Shown here: positions 1-6,393 of the stretch, one piece after another
How the letters are laid out: every line of letters begins with the position of its first letter
Numbering within the stretch: position 1 is the stretch's first letter
Origin: Spirochaetaceae bacterium
Lineage (GTDB): Bacteria > Spirochaetota > Spirochaetia > DSM-2461
DNA: 7,944 nt
Direction: 5' to 3'
Assembly (NCBI GenBank): GCA_016342385.1
Contig: JAEINM010000176.1
Span: 1-7,944, forward strand
Position numbers and translations under genes: made by a program
Notes under the pieces: generated by a model
What the model saw: only the letters and a program-made list of their open reading frames with translations
Databases searched by the model: none
Told to the model about the DNA's origin: nothing

Positions 1-1
1 A

Positions 2-169
2 AAAAGTTTTGTTTTCGGATATATTATTGCTGTAATCTCGACATTCTACGGATTCAGAGTAAGAAGAGCTATAACAGAAGTTCCGGTTGCCACAATAAAG
101 TCAATTGGAAACTGTATAACATATATTATTATTGCAGATGCGGTAATAACACTAATATCACGGCTTTAG
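2..169 (+). CDS. mlaE: MlaE-like ABC transporter permease, C-terminal end (partial)
   Basis: The window opens inside this gene; only the last 55 residues and the TAG stop are present. The translation begins KSFVFGYIIAVIS, continues through FYGFRVRRA and VPVATIKSIGN, and ends in a hydrophobic segment, IIIADAVITLISRL. This is the pattern at the C-terminus of MlaE/YrbE permeases: a K-x-x-x-F-G-x-I-I segment, a short turn rich in G and R, a V-P-x-A-T stretch, then the last membrane helix. MlaE is the inner-membrane subunit of the phospholipid-transporting Mla/MCE ABC system. The downstream ATPase and MCE genes support the call. The stop overlaps the AGGAGG ribosome site (168-173) that serves the next gene, so translation is probably coupled. 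The N-terminal part, and any gene before it, cannot be judged. The symbol follows the E. coli system by family only. Confidence 0.85.
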   Translation, partial: KSFVFGYIIAVISTFYGFRVRRAITEVPVATIKSIGNCITYIIIADAVITLISRL

Positions 170-173
170 GAGG
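168..173 (+). promoter_or_regulatory. Strong Shine-Dalgarno site for the ATPase gene; position questions the ATG start
   Basis: AGGAGG overlaps the end of the permease stop codon. It lies 20 bases before the first in-frame ATG at 194, which is too far for normal initiation, and I see no SD-like sequence closer to that ATG. The ATG at 174 is directly abutting and is followed by AAC TGA, so it cannot be the start. In-frame CTG at 179 is 5 bases away and ATT at 182 is 8 bases away. Initiation at one of these is plausible. Confidence 0.65.
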
Positions 174-193
174 ATGAACTGATTACGTTAGCC

Positions 194-919
194 ATGATCG
201 ACTCCAGTTTAATACTCGAGGGAGAAACCGTACTTGATAAAGTCAATCTGAATATAAATTCCGGATCAACAACCGTCATATTCGGACGTTCGGGAAGCGG
301 TAAATCCACATTGTTAAAATGTCTGGCAGGACTTATAAAAATTAGTGATGGTCAGGTTCTCTTTAATAATGACAACATCTTGAAGATGAATGAGAAACAC
401 TATTTTGCCATGCAGGCTCAATCGGGTTTTGTCTTTCAGGATGCTGCTTTATGGTCGAATCGGAGTATATATGATAATCTGGCTATCCCTCTTCAGGTTC
501 TCGATCCTTTTATGGATAAAAAATCGATTGATAAGCGGATAAGATCAGCTGTCAATATGTTTAACTTAAAAGATAATCTGATGGTTCGACCTTCTGCCAT
601 TTCCGCTGGAGAAAAAAAAATTATCTCTTTTTTGAGAGCTATGATGACTGATCCGGAAATCCTGTTTCTCGATGAACCGACAACTTCTATTGATAAAAAG
701 AATGTTTCCCGATTAAATGCTATAATAAAGGAACTTAAAAAAAGACAAAAAACAATAATTACAGTTACTCATGATTTTCTTTTGGCAAAATCTATTGCTG
801 ATAATATTATACTGATAGATGAGGGCAGAATTATTAAATCGGGAAGTTTTGATAGTATAATTTATTCTGAAGATGAAGAAATCATCAATATTATTGAAGA
901 GATAAAAGGACAGGTCTAG
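194..919 (+). CDS. mlaF: MlaF-like ABC transporter ATP-binding protein
   Basis: This is the cytoplasmic ATPase expected to power the MlaE permease. From the ATG at 194 it has 241 residues, a single nucleotide-binding domain. Visible motifs are Walker A GRSGSGKST (31-39), the Q-loop glutamine in FVFQD (Q82), Walker B ILFLDEP (156-162) and the switch histidine in VTHD (H193). The signature motif reads ISAGEKK (136-142) instead of LSGGQ/LSGGM: the first glycine is alanine, while the serine and second glycine remain. The D-loop is SID rather than SALD. An A9 run (612-620) encodes part of the signature. The frame is open upstream back to the permease stop, and residues L-I-T-L-A before M1 look like the usual first beta strand of an ABC domain. 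The true start may therefore be CTG at 179, giving 246 residues. All hydrolysis residues are present, so I expect it to be active. Confidence 0.88.
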   Translation: MIDSSLILEGETVLDKVNLNINSGSTTVIFGRSGSGKSTLLKCLAGLIKISDGQVLFNNDNILKMNEKHYFAMQAQSGFVFQDAALWSNRSIYDNLAIPLQVLDPFMDKKSIDKRIRSAVNMFNLKDNLMVRPSAISAGEKKIISFLRAMMTDPEILFLDEPTTSIDKKNVSRLNAIIKELKKRQKTIITVTHDFLLAKSIADNIILIDEGRIIKSGSFDSIIYSEDEEIINIIEEIKGQV

Positions 920-921
920 GA

Positions 922-1968
922 TTGAATTTTAAATTTCGTTTTGCCGACCAGATTGTTGGACTATTTGTACTGACTTCAGTCGTACTTATTTGCGTTGCCC
1001 TCATTCTTATCGGAATTAATAAAAGATGGCTCAGAGATGATTTAATATATAGTAGTCGATTTATTTCTGCTAAGGGTATGCGAGTCGGAATGTCGGTTAC
1101 TCTAAAGGGATTTAAGATTGGTGAATTAAAAACATTCAATCTAAATGATGAGAATCTGGTTGATGTCACATTTGTAATTTATGAAGAATACCTCAATAAA
1201 ATAGTTCAGGATTCAGTCATTGAAGTGCAGGTTAGTCCCATAGGATTGGGATCATCTATGCTCTTTTTTCCCGGAATTGAAGAAGGTAAACCTTTACCGG
1301 AAGGTTCAATGATATTTTCAACACATTTTGTTGAAGGGCGAAAACTAGTCAAAGAGGGCAAGGTTGATAAAGGAAATTCCGGTGATCCCATCGATACGGT
1401 CTTAAAAGATGCTGATGAAATGATTTTATCTCTCAATAGTGTATTAATTGATATAGATGAAATCTTATTAGGGTATAATCCTGGACCCATTGGGGAAATA
1501 CTCATAGGAATAGAAACTATGATGCCTGAAATAAACGGTATAATCGGAAATGTCAATAGCAGCACATTACCAAAAATAGATAGATCTCTTTCCGATATAA
1601 ACAAGGTTACCAGATCGATAGCCATTTTAAGCAGAGAACTGGAATCTATTGAAGGGATTATATCTCAGGTTCTGGATCCGGAAAGTTCCATCGCTACTTT
1701 TTTAAATGATGATAAGGTTCTGTTTGCAGAGGTTTTTGGTATCCTGGATGAAATCCACAAGAGTATGATTCAGGTCCGGGAGCTGACAGAATATTTTAAC
1801 GGCCTGAGCCCCGAAATAACCGCCCTTGTGGAAGGAACCGGATCAGCTATTGAAGAGGTGGAAAAAGTGCTCCAGGGTATAAAAAATAATCCTCTCTTAA
1901 GAGGTGGAATTGAAGAGGAGAAACAACAGGATACGGTTTCTTCTTCTATGAGAGATGGAGAGTTTTAG
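922..1968 (+). CDS. mlaD: MlaD-like MCE-domain protein, long C-terminal helical tail
   Basis: This is the substrate-binding MCE subunit of the lipid transporter, anchored in the inner membrane and facing the periplasm. It has 348 residues and starts at TTG, two bases after the ATPase stop, with AGGA-type ribosome sites just before. A membrane helix lies at about 11-32. An MCE domain follows at about 42-120, with the typical G-M-R-V-G-x-x-V-x-x-K-G-x-x-I-G stretch (52-67). The remaining ~200 residues are predicted mostly helical, rich in I, L, E and S, and end in NPLLRGG (323-329) plus a charged tail. E. coli MlaD is about 183 residues, so this protein is nearly twice as long. Such tails in other MCE proteins (PqiB, YebT, LetB, Mce1) form helical barrels or needles across the periplasm; a similar role here is inference. 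Position in the operon supports the assignment. Confidence 0.88.
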   Translation: MNFKFRFADQIVGLFVLTSVVLICVALILIGINKRWLRDDLIYSSRFISAKGMRVGMSVTLKGFKIGELKTFNLNDENLVDVTFVIYEEYLNKIVQDSVIEVQVSPIGLGSSMLFFPGIEEGKPLPEGSMIFSTHFVEGRKLVKEGKVDKGNSGDPIDTVLKDADEMILSLNSVLIDIDEILLGYNPGPIGEILIGIETMMPEINGIIGNVNSSTLPKIDRSLSDINKVTRSIAILSRELESIEGIISQVLDPESSIATFLNDDKVLFAEVFGILDEIHKSMIQVRELTEYFNGLSPEITALVEGTGSAIEEVEKVLQGIKNNPLLRGGIEEEKQQDTVSSSMRDGEF

Positions 1969-2837
1969 TGGCAAATAGAAAAATCCTTATATTGTTTCTG
2001 ATCTTATCTTTTATATCCAATTCCTGTTCATCTCTTCCGGGTAAAAAGGATCTCAGGTCTCTTGAAATTAAGAATAAAGCCGTAAAATTTCAGAAAGATG
2101 GAATTAGTCAGTTTAATGCGGGACGATACAAGCAGGCACTGGATTTTTTTAATATTGCCTTTTTGTTGAGCGCATCAATTGACAATGAAGAAGGTCTGGT
2201 TCTGACTCTGAATTCTATTGGGAGAACTAAGCTTGCAGAGTCTGAAAATGAGGAAGCATATGAGTCATTTAGTAAAGCATTAATTATAGCAGAAAGACTC
2301 GGGGACTCGTTGCTTATAATGAAAACAATTGGAAATCTTGCAGATTACTATATTATGACAGGTGATCTCGATCGGGCTTTTTCTCTGCTGACCGATTCCT
2401 TAGAGGAAGCCGATGGTATAAAAAGCACAGAAAGTGCTTATCTTGCACACACCTTAAGTCTTGTATTCAGAAAACGGGGAGAATATGATGAATCTCTTGA
2501 ATATCTGAATAAAAGTCTGACCTATAATTTAAAAAATAATGCCTTTAGAGCTCTGGCATCAGATTATTATATGATGGCATCTATTTATTCTCTTCAGTTA
2601 AATTACAATGAAGCTTTACACTTTGCTCAAGAAGCTCTTAAATATGATAAGATGATTGAATATTCACAGGGAATTGCCGCAGATCTTGAAGCTCTGGCAA
2701 TCATTTCCGGGAAAATGGGAAATACCGAGATATCAGAAATATATCTCAACCGATCCATTGCTGTTCTGAATGCGATAAACAATGTGAATGAATTAGAAGT
2801 TCAAAAATTGGATCCGAATAATGATCTGGTTCAATAA
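1968..2837 (+). CDS. TPR-repeat lipoprotein of the MCE operon
   Basis: A predicted 289-residue exported protein. The GTG start overlaps the MCE stop by one base (TAGTG), which suggests coupled translation. The N-terminus has K/R (4-5), a hydrophobic core (6-16) and S-N-S-C with Cys20, a relaxed lipobox of the kind accepted in spirochaetes, so a lipid anchor is likely. The rest is helical and made of about six tetratricopeptide units starting near residues 38, 77, 116, 157, 196 and 236. Typical TPR spacing is visible in FNAGRYKQALDFFNIAF, ENEEAYESFSKALIIAE, GEYDESLEYLNKSL and NYNEALHFAQEALKY. TPR arrays bind proteins or peptides rather than catalyse. In the Mla, Pqi and Mce systems an extra periplasmic or outer-membrane partner (MlaC/MlaA, PqiC) completes the transporter. 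This lipoprotein may fill that place, but nothing in its sequence resembles those proteins. No specific function can be assigned. Confidence 0.82.
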   Translation: MANRKILILFLILSFISNSCSSLPGKKDLRSLEIKNKAVKFQKDGISQFNAGRYKQALDFFNIAFLLSASIDNEEGLVLTLNSIGRTKLAESENEEAYESFSKALIIAERLGDSLLIMKTIGNLADYYIMTGDLDRAFSLLTDSLEEADGIKSTESAYLAHTLSLVFRKRGEYDESLEYLNKSLTYNLKNNAFRALASDYYMMASIYSLQLNYNEALHFAQEALKYDKMIEYSQGIAADLEALAIISGKMGNTEISEIYLNRSIAVLNAINNVNELEVQKLDPNNDLVQ

Positions 2838-2845
2838 GGAGATAT

Positions 2846-3883
2846 ATGCTTAGGTCAATACGAAATATTCTGCTGGTGTTCCTGTTTATACTGGCTTTCT
2901 ACTTATTAAATATTCTATCCTCTTTATTACTTCCCCTTGTTTTTGCAACTCTTGTAGTAATAATGTATCAGCCTTTAATGATATTTCTTCGAAAAAACAG
3001 GTTCCCCACGGGAGTTATTGTACCGATTATTGCGACATTAACAATTTTTATTATTCTGGTTATTATAAATATTATTATAAATTCAGTAGGAAATTTTGCC
3101 GCGCAGTCAGATTTTCTTGTCTCTCAGTTTCTAAAAAAAGTTGATGCCATTATAACACAGGTTGAAGTCTTAACCCAATCCCGCTTGAATCTCGACAATA
3201 TTTCTGAGTATTTAAGGGGGCTCGTTAATGGCGAGAGCCTTGCAAAGGCGCTCAGTTCAGTTGCATCCGGTCTTGGTAATTTCGGTAAATCATTTTTTAT
3301 GTTTGCTTTATATTTTGTTATTTTGCTCGGTAGTATGACAAATTATAAAGAATATATCAGTTATGTTGTTAAAGACGACGAGCGGTTTTTACGGGAGATT
3401 GAGAGTCTGCAGCGTTCAGTATCAACTTATATGACTATTAAAGTCATTGTCAGTGCTTCAACAGGACTTCTGGCGGGAATAATATGTATGCTTTTCGGAG
3501 TAAAATTCCCTGTATTTTTTGGTTTTCTCACTTTTCTTTTAAATTTTATACCTTCAATAGGTTCAATAATAGCAACAATCCCTCCCGTGTTAATGGCGAT
3601 TATTCAATTTGATACTTATCAGAAAGCTATTATAATACTGATTATCCTTGGTCTTCTCCAGATGACTATCGGTAACTTCATAGAACCTAAAATTATGGGT
3701 GACCGCTTGAGGCTTAATACCGTAACAGTTATATTCGGACTTGTATTCTGGGGAATCATATGGGGAATCCCCGGAATGCTCCTGTCAGTTCCTCTACTTG
3801 TCATTCTGAAACTTATCCTGGATTATTCAGATACCCTGAGTGTTGTTGCCAGAATCATGGGATCCCAGAGGAAAAAGTCATAA
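2846..3883 (+). CDS. AI-2E family membrane protein (putative transporter)
   Basis: A 345-residue polytopic inner-membrane protein of the AI-2E/UPF0118 family. The ATG follows AAGGAG at 2836-2841, eight bases after the lipoprotein stop. Hydrophobic segments lie at about 8-22, 25-42, 56-79, 146-162, 197-217, 221-254, 259-275 and 293-325. A mainly polar segment (about 84-140) sits between the third and fourth, as usual for the family. The conserved C-terminal block is clear: GNFIEPKIMG (276-285), then LRLNTVTVIFGLVFWGIIWG and PGMLLSVPLL. The length is typical. The family is named after a member implicated in autoinducer-2 export, but others move Na+/H+ or have unknown substrates, so a quorum-sensing role should not be read into this one. 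Its place at the end of an MCE lipid-transport operon hints at an envelope role, which is inference. I see no hairpin terminator after it. Confidence 0.9.
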   Translation: MLRSIRNILLVFLFILAFYLLNILSSLLLPLVFATLVVIMYQPLMIFLRKNRFPTGVIVPIIATLTIFIILVIINIIINSVGNFAAQSDFLVSQFLKKVDAIITQVEVLTQSRLNLDNISEYLRGLVNGESLAKALSSVASGLGNFGKSFFMFALYFVILLGSMTNYKEYISYVVKDDERFLREIESLQRSVSTYMTIKVIVSASTGLLAGIICMLFGVKFPVFFGFLTFLLNFIPSIGSIIATIPPVLMAIIQFDTYQKAIIILIILGLLQMTIGNFIEPKIMGDRLRLNTVTVIFGLVFWGIIWGIPGMLLSVPLLVILKLILDYSDTLSVVARIMGSQRKKS

Positions 3884-3886
3884 ATT

Positions 3887-3915
3887 TTGCTAAATAATTT
3901 CTTCCAAACTATACT
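3887..3915 (+). promoter_or_regulatory. Sigma-70-type promoter for the PAS gene
   Basis: TTGCTA (3887-3892) and TATACT (3910-3915) are separated by exactly 17 bases in an AT-rich gap, which is close to the sigma-70 consensus. Transcription would begin near 3922, leaving a leader of about 23 bases that holds AGGGAG (3934-3939) five bases before the TTG start. The PAS gene can therefore be expressed independently of the upstream transporter operon. With no terminator between them, read-through is also possible. Confidence 0.6.
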
Positions 3916-3944
3916 ATATGTAAATTATATATTAGGGAGTAATT

Positions 3945-4826
3945 TTGAGTATTGATCGTGAATCCTCTTCAGATCGTTTAAAAAATATAAAATATGAAGA
4001 GTTAAACAGTACTTTTCTCGAGTATACTCTCAGTTCCCTTATCAATACTTTTCCCGATCGGATCTATCTGAAAGATACACAGTCCCGTTTCATTCTCATC
4101 AATGAATCTCTTGTAAGTCTTTTTAAGCAAAAAAACCAGGATGAAATCCTGGGCAAAAATGATTTTGATTTTTTTTCCCAGGAACACGCTCAGGCGGCTT
4201 ATGATGATGAACAGGAGATTATGAGGACTGGAGAGGGGAAGACGAATTTTATAGAAAAGGAAACCTGGGAGGATGGCACTGTAACATGGGTTGCTTCTAC
4301 AAAGGTCCCTTTTTATGATAAAGATGACAATATTATCGGTTTATTTGGGATTTCCAGGGACATTACCCAAAGAAAAAAAATAGAATTAGAACTGGAGAAT
4401 AGAGCAAAAGAACTGAATTGTTTTATTGAAATTTCAACACTGGCCAAAAAGAAAGATCTAAGTGCCGAAGGGTTTATAAAAAAAATTACAGATTTAATCC
4501 CTCATCATCTTTCTTATGCCGGGATAAAAAGTGTACGGATCATAATAGGTCATAAGGCTATTAAATGTAGTAAATTCAAAGAAACTGATTTTATAAAATT
4601 TTACAAAATTAAAGAAAACAATACGAACATAGGTTCTTTGGAGATTTTCTTTGAAAGAAATATTAAAAGAAACCCTTATAAGCTTGCGACAGAGACTAAT
4701 CAGGTTCTAAAACTGATTGCAGATAAGGTGGGTGAAGTTCTGGAAAGGAAATGGATTGAAAAGGATATAAGAAAATGGGAACATATAATTAATGATGCTG
4801 AAAGACATAAAGATTTATTCCCCTGA
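3945..4826 (+). CDS. PAS domain protein with C-terminal GAF-like domain, no output domain
   Basis: A 293-residue, probably cytoplasmic sensory protein. No membrane segment or signal peptide is visible. The TTG start follows AGGGAG at 3934-3939 with 5-base spacing. Residues about 26-143 form a PAS domain of the PAS_4 kind, with FPDRIYLKDTQSRFILIN near its start and the closing PAC pattern DNIIGLFGISRDITQRK (128-144). A charged helix (144-157) follows. Residues about 158-268 resemble the GAF-like domain often found after PAS in histidine kinases: ISTLAKKKDLS, TDLIPHHL, a SVRIII strand, the INIG-type turn NTNIGSLEIFF, and a final helix LKLIADKVGEVLERK. The protein stops 25 residues later. There is no histidine kinase, GGDEF, EAL, methyl-accepting or DNA-binding domain. 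The next bases are further stops and a terminator, so nothing shows a broken longer gene nearby. It may act by binding a partner; the ligand is unknown. Confidence 0.8.
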   Translation: MSIDRESSSDRLKNIKYEELNSTFLEYTLSSLINTFPDRIYLKDTQSRFILINESLVSLFKQKNQDEILGKNDFDFFSQEHAQAAYDDEQEIMRTGEGKTNFIEKETWEDGTVTWVASTKVPFYDKDDNIIGLFGISRDITQRKKIELELENRAKELNCFIEISTLAKKKDLSAEGFIKKITDLIPHHLSYAGIKSVRIIIGHKAIKCSKFKETDFIKFYKIKENNTNIGSLEIFFERNIKRNPYKLATETNQVLKLIADKVGEVLERKWIEKDIRKWEHIINDAERHKDLFP

Positions 4827-4834
4827 TGAAACAA

Positions 4835-4869
4835 GTAGAGACAGAGCACTGAACTGACCCTGTCTCTAC
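4835..4869. terminator. Bidirectional terminator between convergent genes
   Basis: GTAGAGACAG (4835-4844) is a perfect inverted match to CTGTCTCTAC (4860-4869), giving a 10-bp stem with a 15-base loop. It lies 8 bases after the PAS gene stop and 7 bases after the minus-strand PpiC gene stop. Reading the minus strand, the stem is followed by TTGTTTC, a modest U-rich tail. On the plus strand only a short TTTAT follows after GAGGG, so it should work better for the minus strand. Both directions could use it. Confidence 0.7.
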
Positions 4870-4876
4870 AGAGGGT

Positions 4877-5899
4877 TTATGTCTCTTCTACAATTATTTC
4901 TTCCTGAGGGATACTTGACTGTTTGTACTCAGGTATTCGAATCTTTGCATCTTCTTTCAATTCTTCGAGGAAATCAGTCATTTTACTTTGGCTTTTTTCC
5001 TGTAGGAGATAACTGTTAATTGATTCTTTTACATCTTCAAGCGGCACGGCAGATTCGGGGAATTTTGAATGAAGCTTTATGATGTGATATCCAAACTGAG
5101 TTTCGACAATTCCACTTATTTTACCTTCAGTAAGGGAAAAAGCAACTTCTTCAAAAGCGGGTATCATCTGACCTCGTGGGAACTCCCCGAGATCTCCGCC
5201 TTTTGGTCCACTGGGACCTTCTGATTCCAACTTGGCTAATTCGGCAAAATCGGCTCCGTTTTTTAATTCTCTTTCAATGCGCTCTATCTTTTTAAGAGCT
5301 GTAGATTTTTCCTGTTCTGTCGTTTTATCTTCCAGTGAAACGAGGATATGGCTGGCATGAACCCTTTCCGGTTCAGTGAAATAGGTGGGATTCTCATTGT
5401 AGAAGGTCTGGATTTCCTCATCTGAAACAACAGTTTCTTCGGGAACTCTTTCAGAGATCATTTTCTGAATCCTCATATCTTCGCTGATCACTTTTAAAAA
5501 ACTTTCCATATTAAAACCCTGCAATTCCAGAGCTTCTGTAAAGGCTTCTTCACTGTCAAATCTTTGTTTAAAAGAAGAGATCTGTTCATCTAATTCTTCA
5601 GGAGAAATTTCATAGGAGATGGATTCCTGAAGAAGTACTTCGCGGATAATCATATTGTCTATAATCGATGCCCGCATCTCCGCCTTTTGCTCAGGTGGTA
5701 GAGCCATTCCCTGAGTCTCGTACTGGGTAAGTGCTTTTGCCATTTCAGTTTCTACTTTTTCAGTAGATATTTTTGTTCCGTTGACAATAGCCGCTACACC
5801 ATTATCTCTGGTCATAAAATAGGCTGTTAAACCTCCGGCTGCAACTAAGGCGGCAACAACTGCCATTAGAATAACCGCTTTCTTGTTAATTTGTGACAT
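4877..5899 (-). CDS. Membrane-anchored PpiC-type peptidyl-prolyl isomerase (SurA/PrsA-like)
   Basis: A 340-residue predicted envelope folding factor that catalyses cis-trans isomerisation of prolyl bonds and acts as a chaperone for exported proteins. The ATG (5899-5897) has AGGAG 6 bases upstream. An N-terminal hydrophobic helix (8-29) after K6-K7 lacks a clear cleavage site, so it is probably a signal anchor. Residues about 35-175 form a SurA/PrsA-like helical chaperone region, with VAAIVNGTKIS at its start and FYNENPTYF leading into the catalytic domain. The parvulin domain spans about 180-280, with HASHIL (181-186), GADFAELAK (215-223), GGDLGEF (234-240), the F-x-x-x-x-F-S-L region (249-256) and FGYHIIKLH (269-277). 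There is a single parvulin domain. The C-terminus is acidic (PQEEIIVEET). It is the second gene of a minus-strand pair, 18 bases after the nucleotidyltransferase stop, and is followed by the terminator. PrsA, SurA or PpiD naming would be a guess. Confidence 0.9.
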   Translation of the reverse strand: MSQINKKAVILMAVVAALVAAGGLTAYFMTRDNGVAAIVNGTKISTEKVETEMAKALTQYETQGMALPPEQKAEMRASIIDNMIIREVLLQESISYEISPEELDEQISSFKQRFDSEEAFTEALELQGFNMESFLKVISEDMRIQKMISERVPEETVVSDEEIQTFYNENPTYFTEPERVHASHILVSLEDKTTEQEKSTALKKIERIERELKNGADFAELAKLESEGPSGPKGGDLGEFPRGQMIPAFEEVAFSLTEGKISGIVETQFGYHIIKLHSKFPESAVPLEDVKESINSYLLQEKSQSKMTDFLEELKEDAKIRIPEYKQSSIPQEEIIVEET

Positions 5900-5917
5900 T
5901 CTAGTCTCCTATGGAGT

Positions 5918-6331
5918 TCAATAATGTTTTCTGTTACGCAAAGTGGAACTGTATTTTTCCCGTTTATAGGGATCTACAGTTACAATTTCAATCTTCTTAT
6001 CATGAATATCCATCCATTTTTTAAAAGATTCAGCCAGTTTAATCTGATCATGTCCGAAGCAGACTACCTGGGGATTGATTTTCATAACAACATTAAATGT
6101 TCCAGTAATTTTATCTGACAGGCAGGCATCATCAACCAATCCACTACTGATTATGTGTTTTATTCTCTCTTCTTGAGAATGAACAGGAGTTTTCTTTTTT
6201 ATTGAACTGACAAAATCATCTCTAGCGATAACTGCTACCAGTTTATCGCCATATTCTGCAGATTGTTCCAGAAAAAACTTATGTCCGGGATGAATTACAT
6301 CAAAAGTTCCAAAAACGAGAACTGTTTTCAT
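5918..6331 (-). CDS. Small HxGH cytidylyl/adenylyl-transferase, RibL (FAD synthetase)-like
   Basis: A 137-residue single-domain nucleotidyltransferase of the cytidylyltransferase-like superfamily. The N-terminus reads VLVFGTFDVIHPGH: GTFD (8-11) and HPGH (14-17) bind the nucleotide triphosphate. QEERIKHI (53-60) and KINPQVVCFGHDQ (84-96) match the mid-region of small members. YSSTLRNR (127-134) is the closing S-S-T-x-x-R-type phosphate-binding motif. The family includes TagD (glycerol-3-phosphate cytidylyltransferase), RfaE/HldE domains and archaeal RibL, which makes FAD from FMN and ATP. The GxDQ stretch and the P-Y-K-x-E-K-Y-S-S ending seem closest to RibL, so transfer of AMP to FMN is my preferred guess; TagD-like activity is the alternative. 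No polysaccharide or riboflavin genes lie nearby to decide it. The ATG has AAGGA 11 bases upstream, a little far. It probably leads a two-gene operon with the PpiC protein. Confidence 0.78.
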   Translation of the reverse strand: MKTVLVFGTFDVIHPGHKFFLEQSAEYGDKLVAVIARDDFVSSIKKKTPVHSQEERIKHIISSGLVDDACLSDKITGTFNVVMKINPQVVCFGHDQIKLAESFKKWMDIHDKKIEIVTVDPYKREKYSSTLRNRKHY

Positions 6332-6393
6332 CGATAATAGAATCCTTAGTTGATAAATAGCCTGAATCTTGTACCAAGTAATCAGATGAGGGA

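Noticed and set aside
891..1625. Minus-strand open frames at 891-1169 and 1206-1625 opposite the MCE gene
   Set aside because: They lie antisense to a clear MCE protein, have no recognisable motifs and no ribosome sites that I can see.
2846..3883. Reading the AI-2E-family protein as a quorum-sensing exporter
   Set aside because: The family name comes from one proposed member; no luxS or lsr genes are in the window, and many members have other or unknown substrates.
3884..3944. Terminator after the AI-2E gene
   Set aside because: The 61-base gap is AT-rich with no GC-containing hairpin and U-run; it fits a promoter better.
4827..4876. Remnant of a missing kinase domain after the PAS-GAF protein
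   Set aside because: The stop is followed at once by further in-frame stops, a hairpin and the end of a convergent gene, leaving no space for a remnant.
5924..6118. 64-codon plus-strand open frame inside the nucleotidyltransferase
   Set aside because: It is fully antisense to a well-conserved nucleotidyltransferase and shows no domain.
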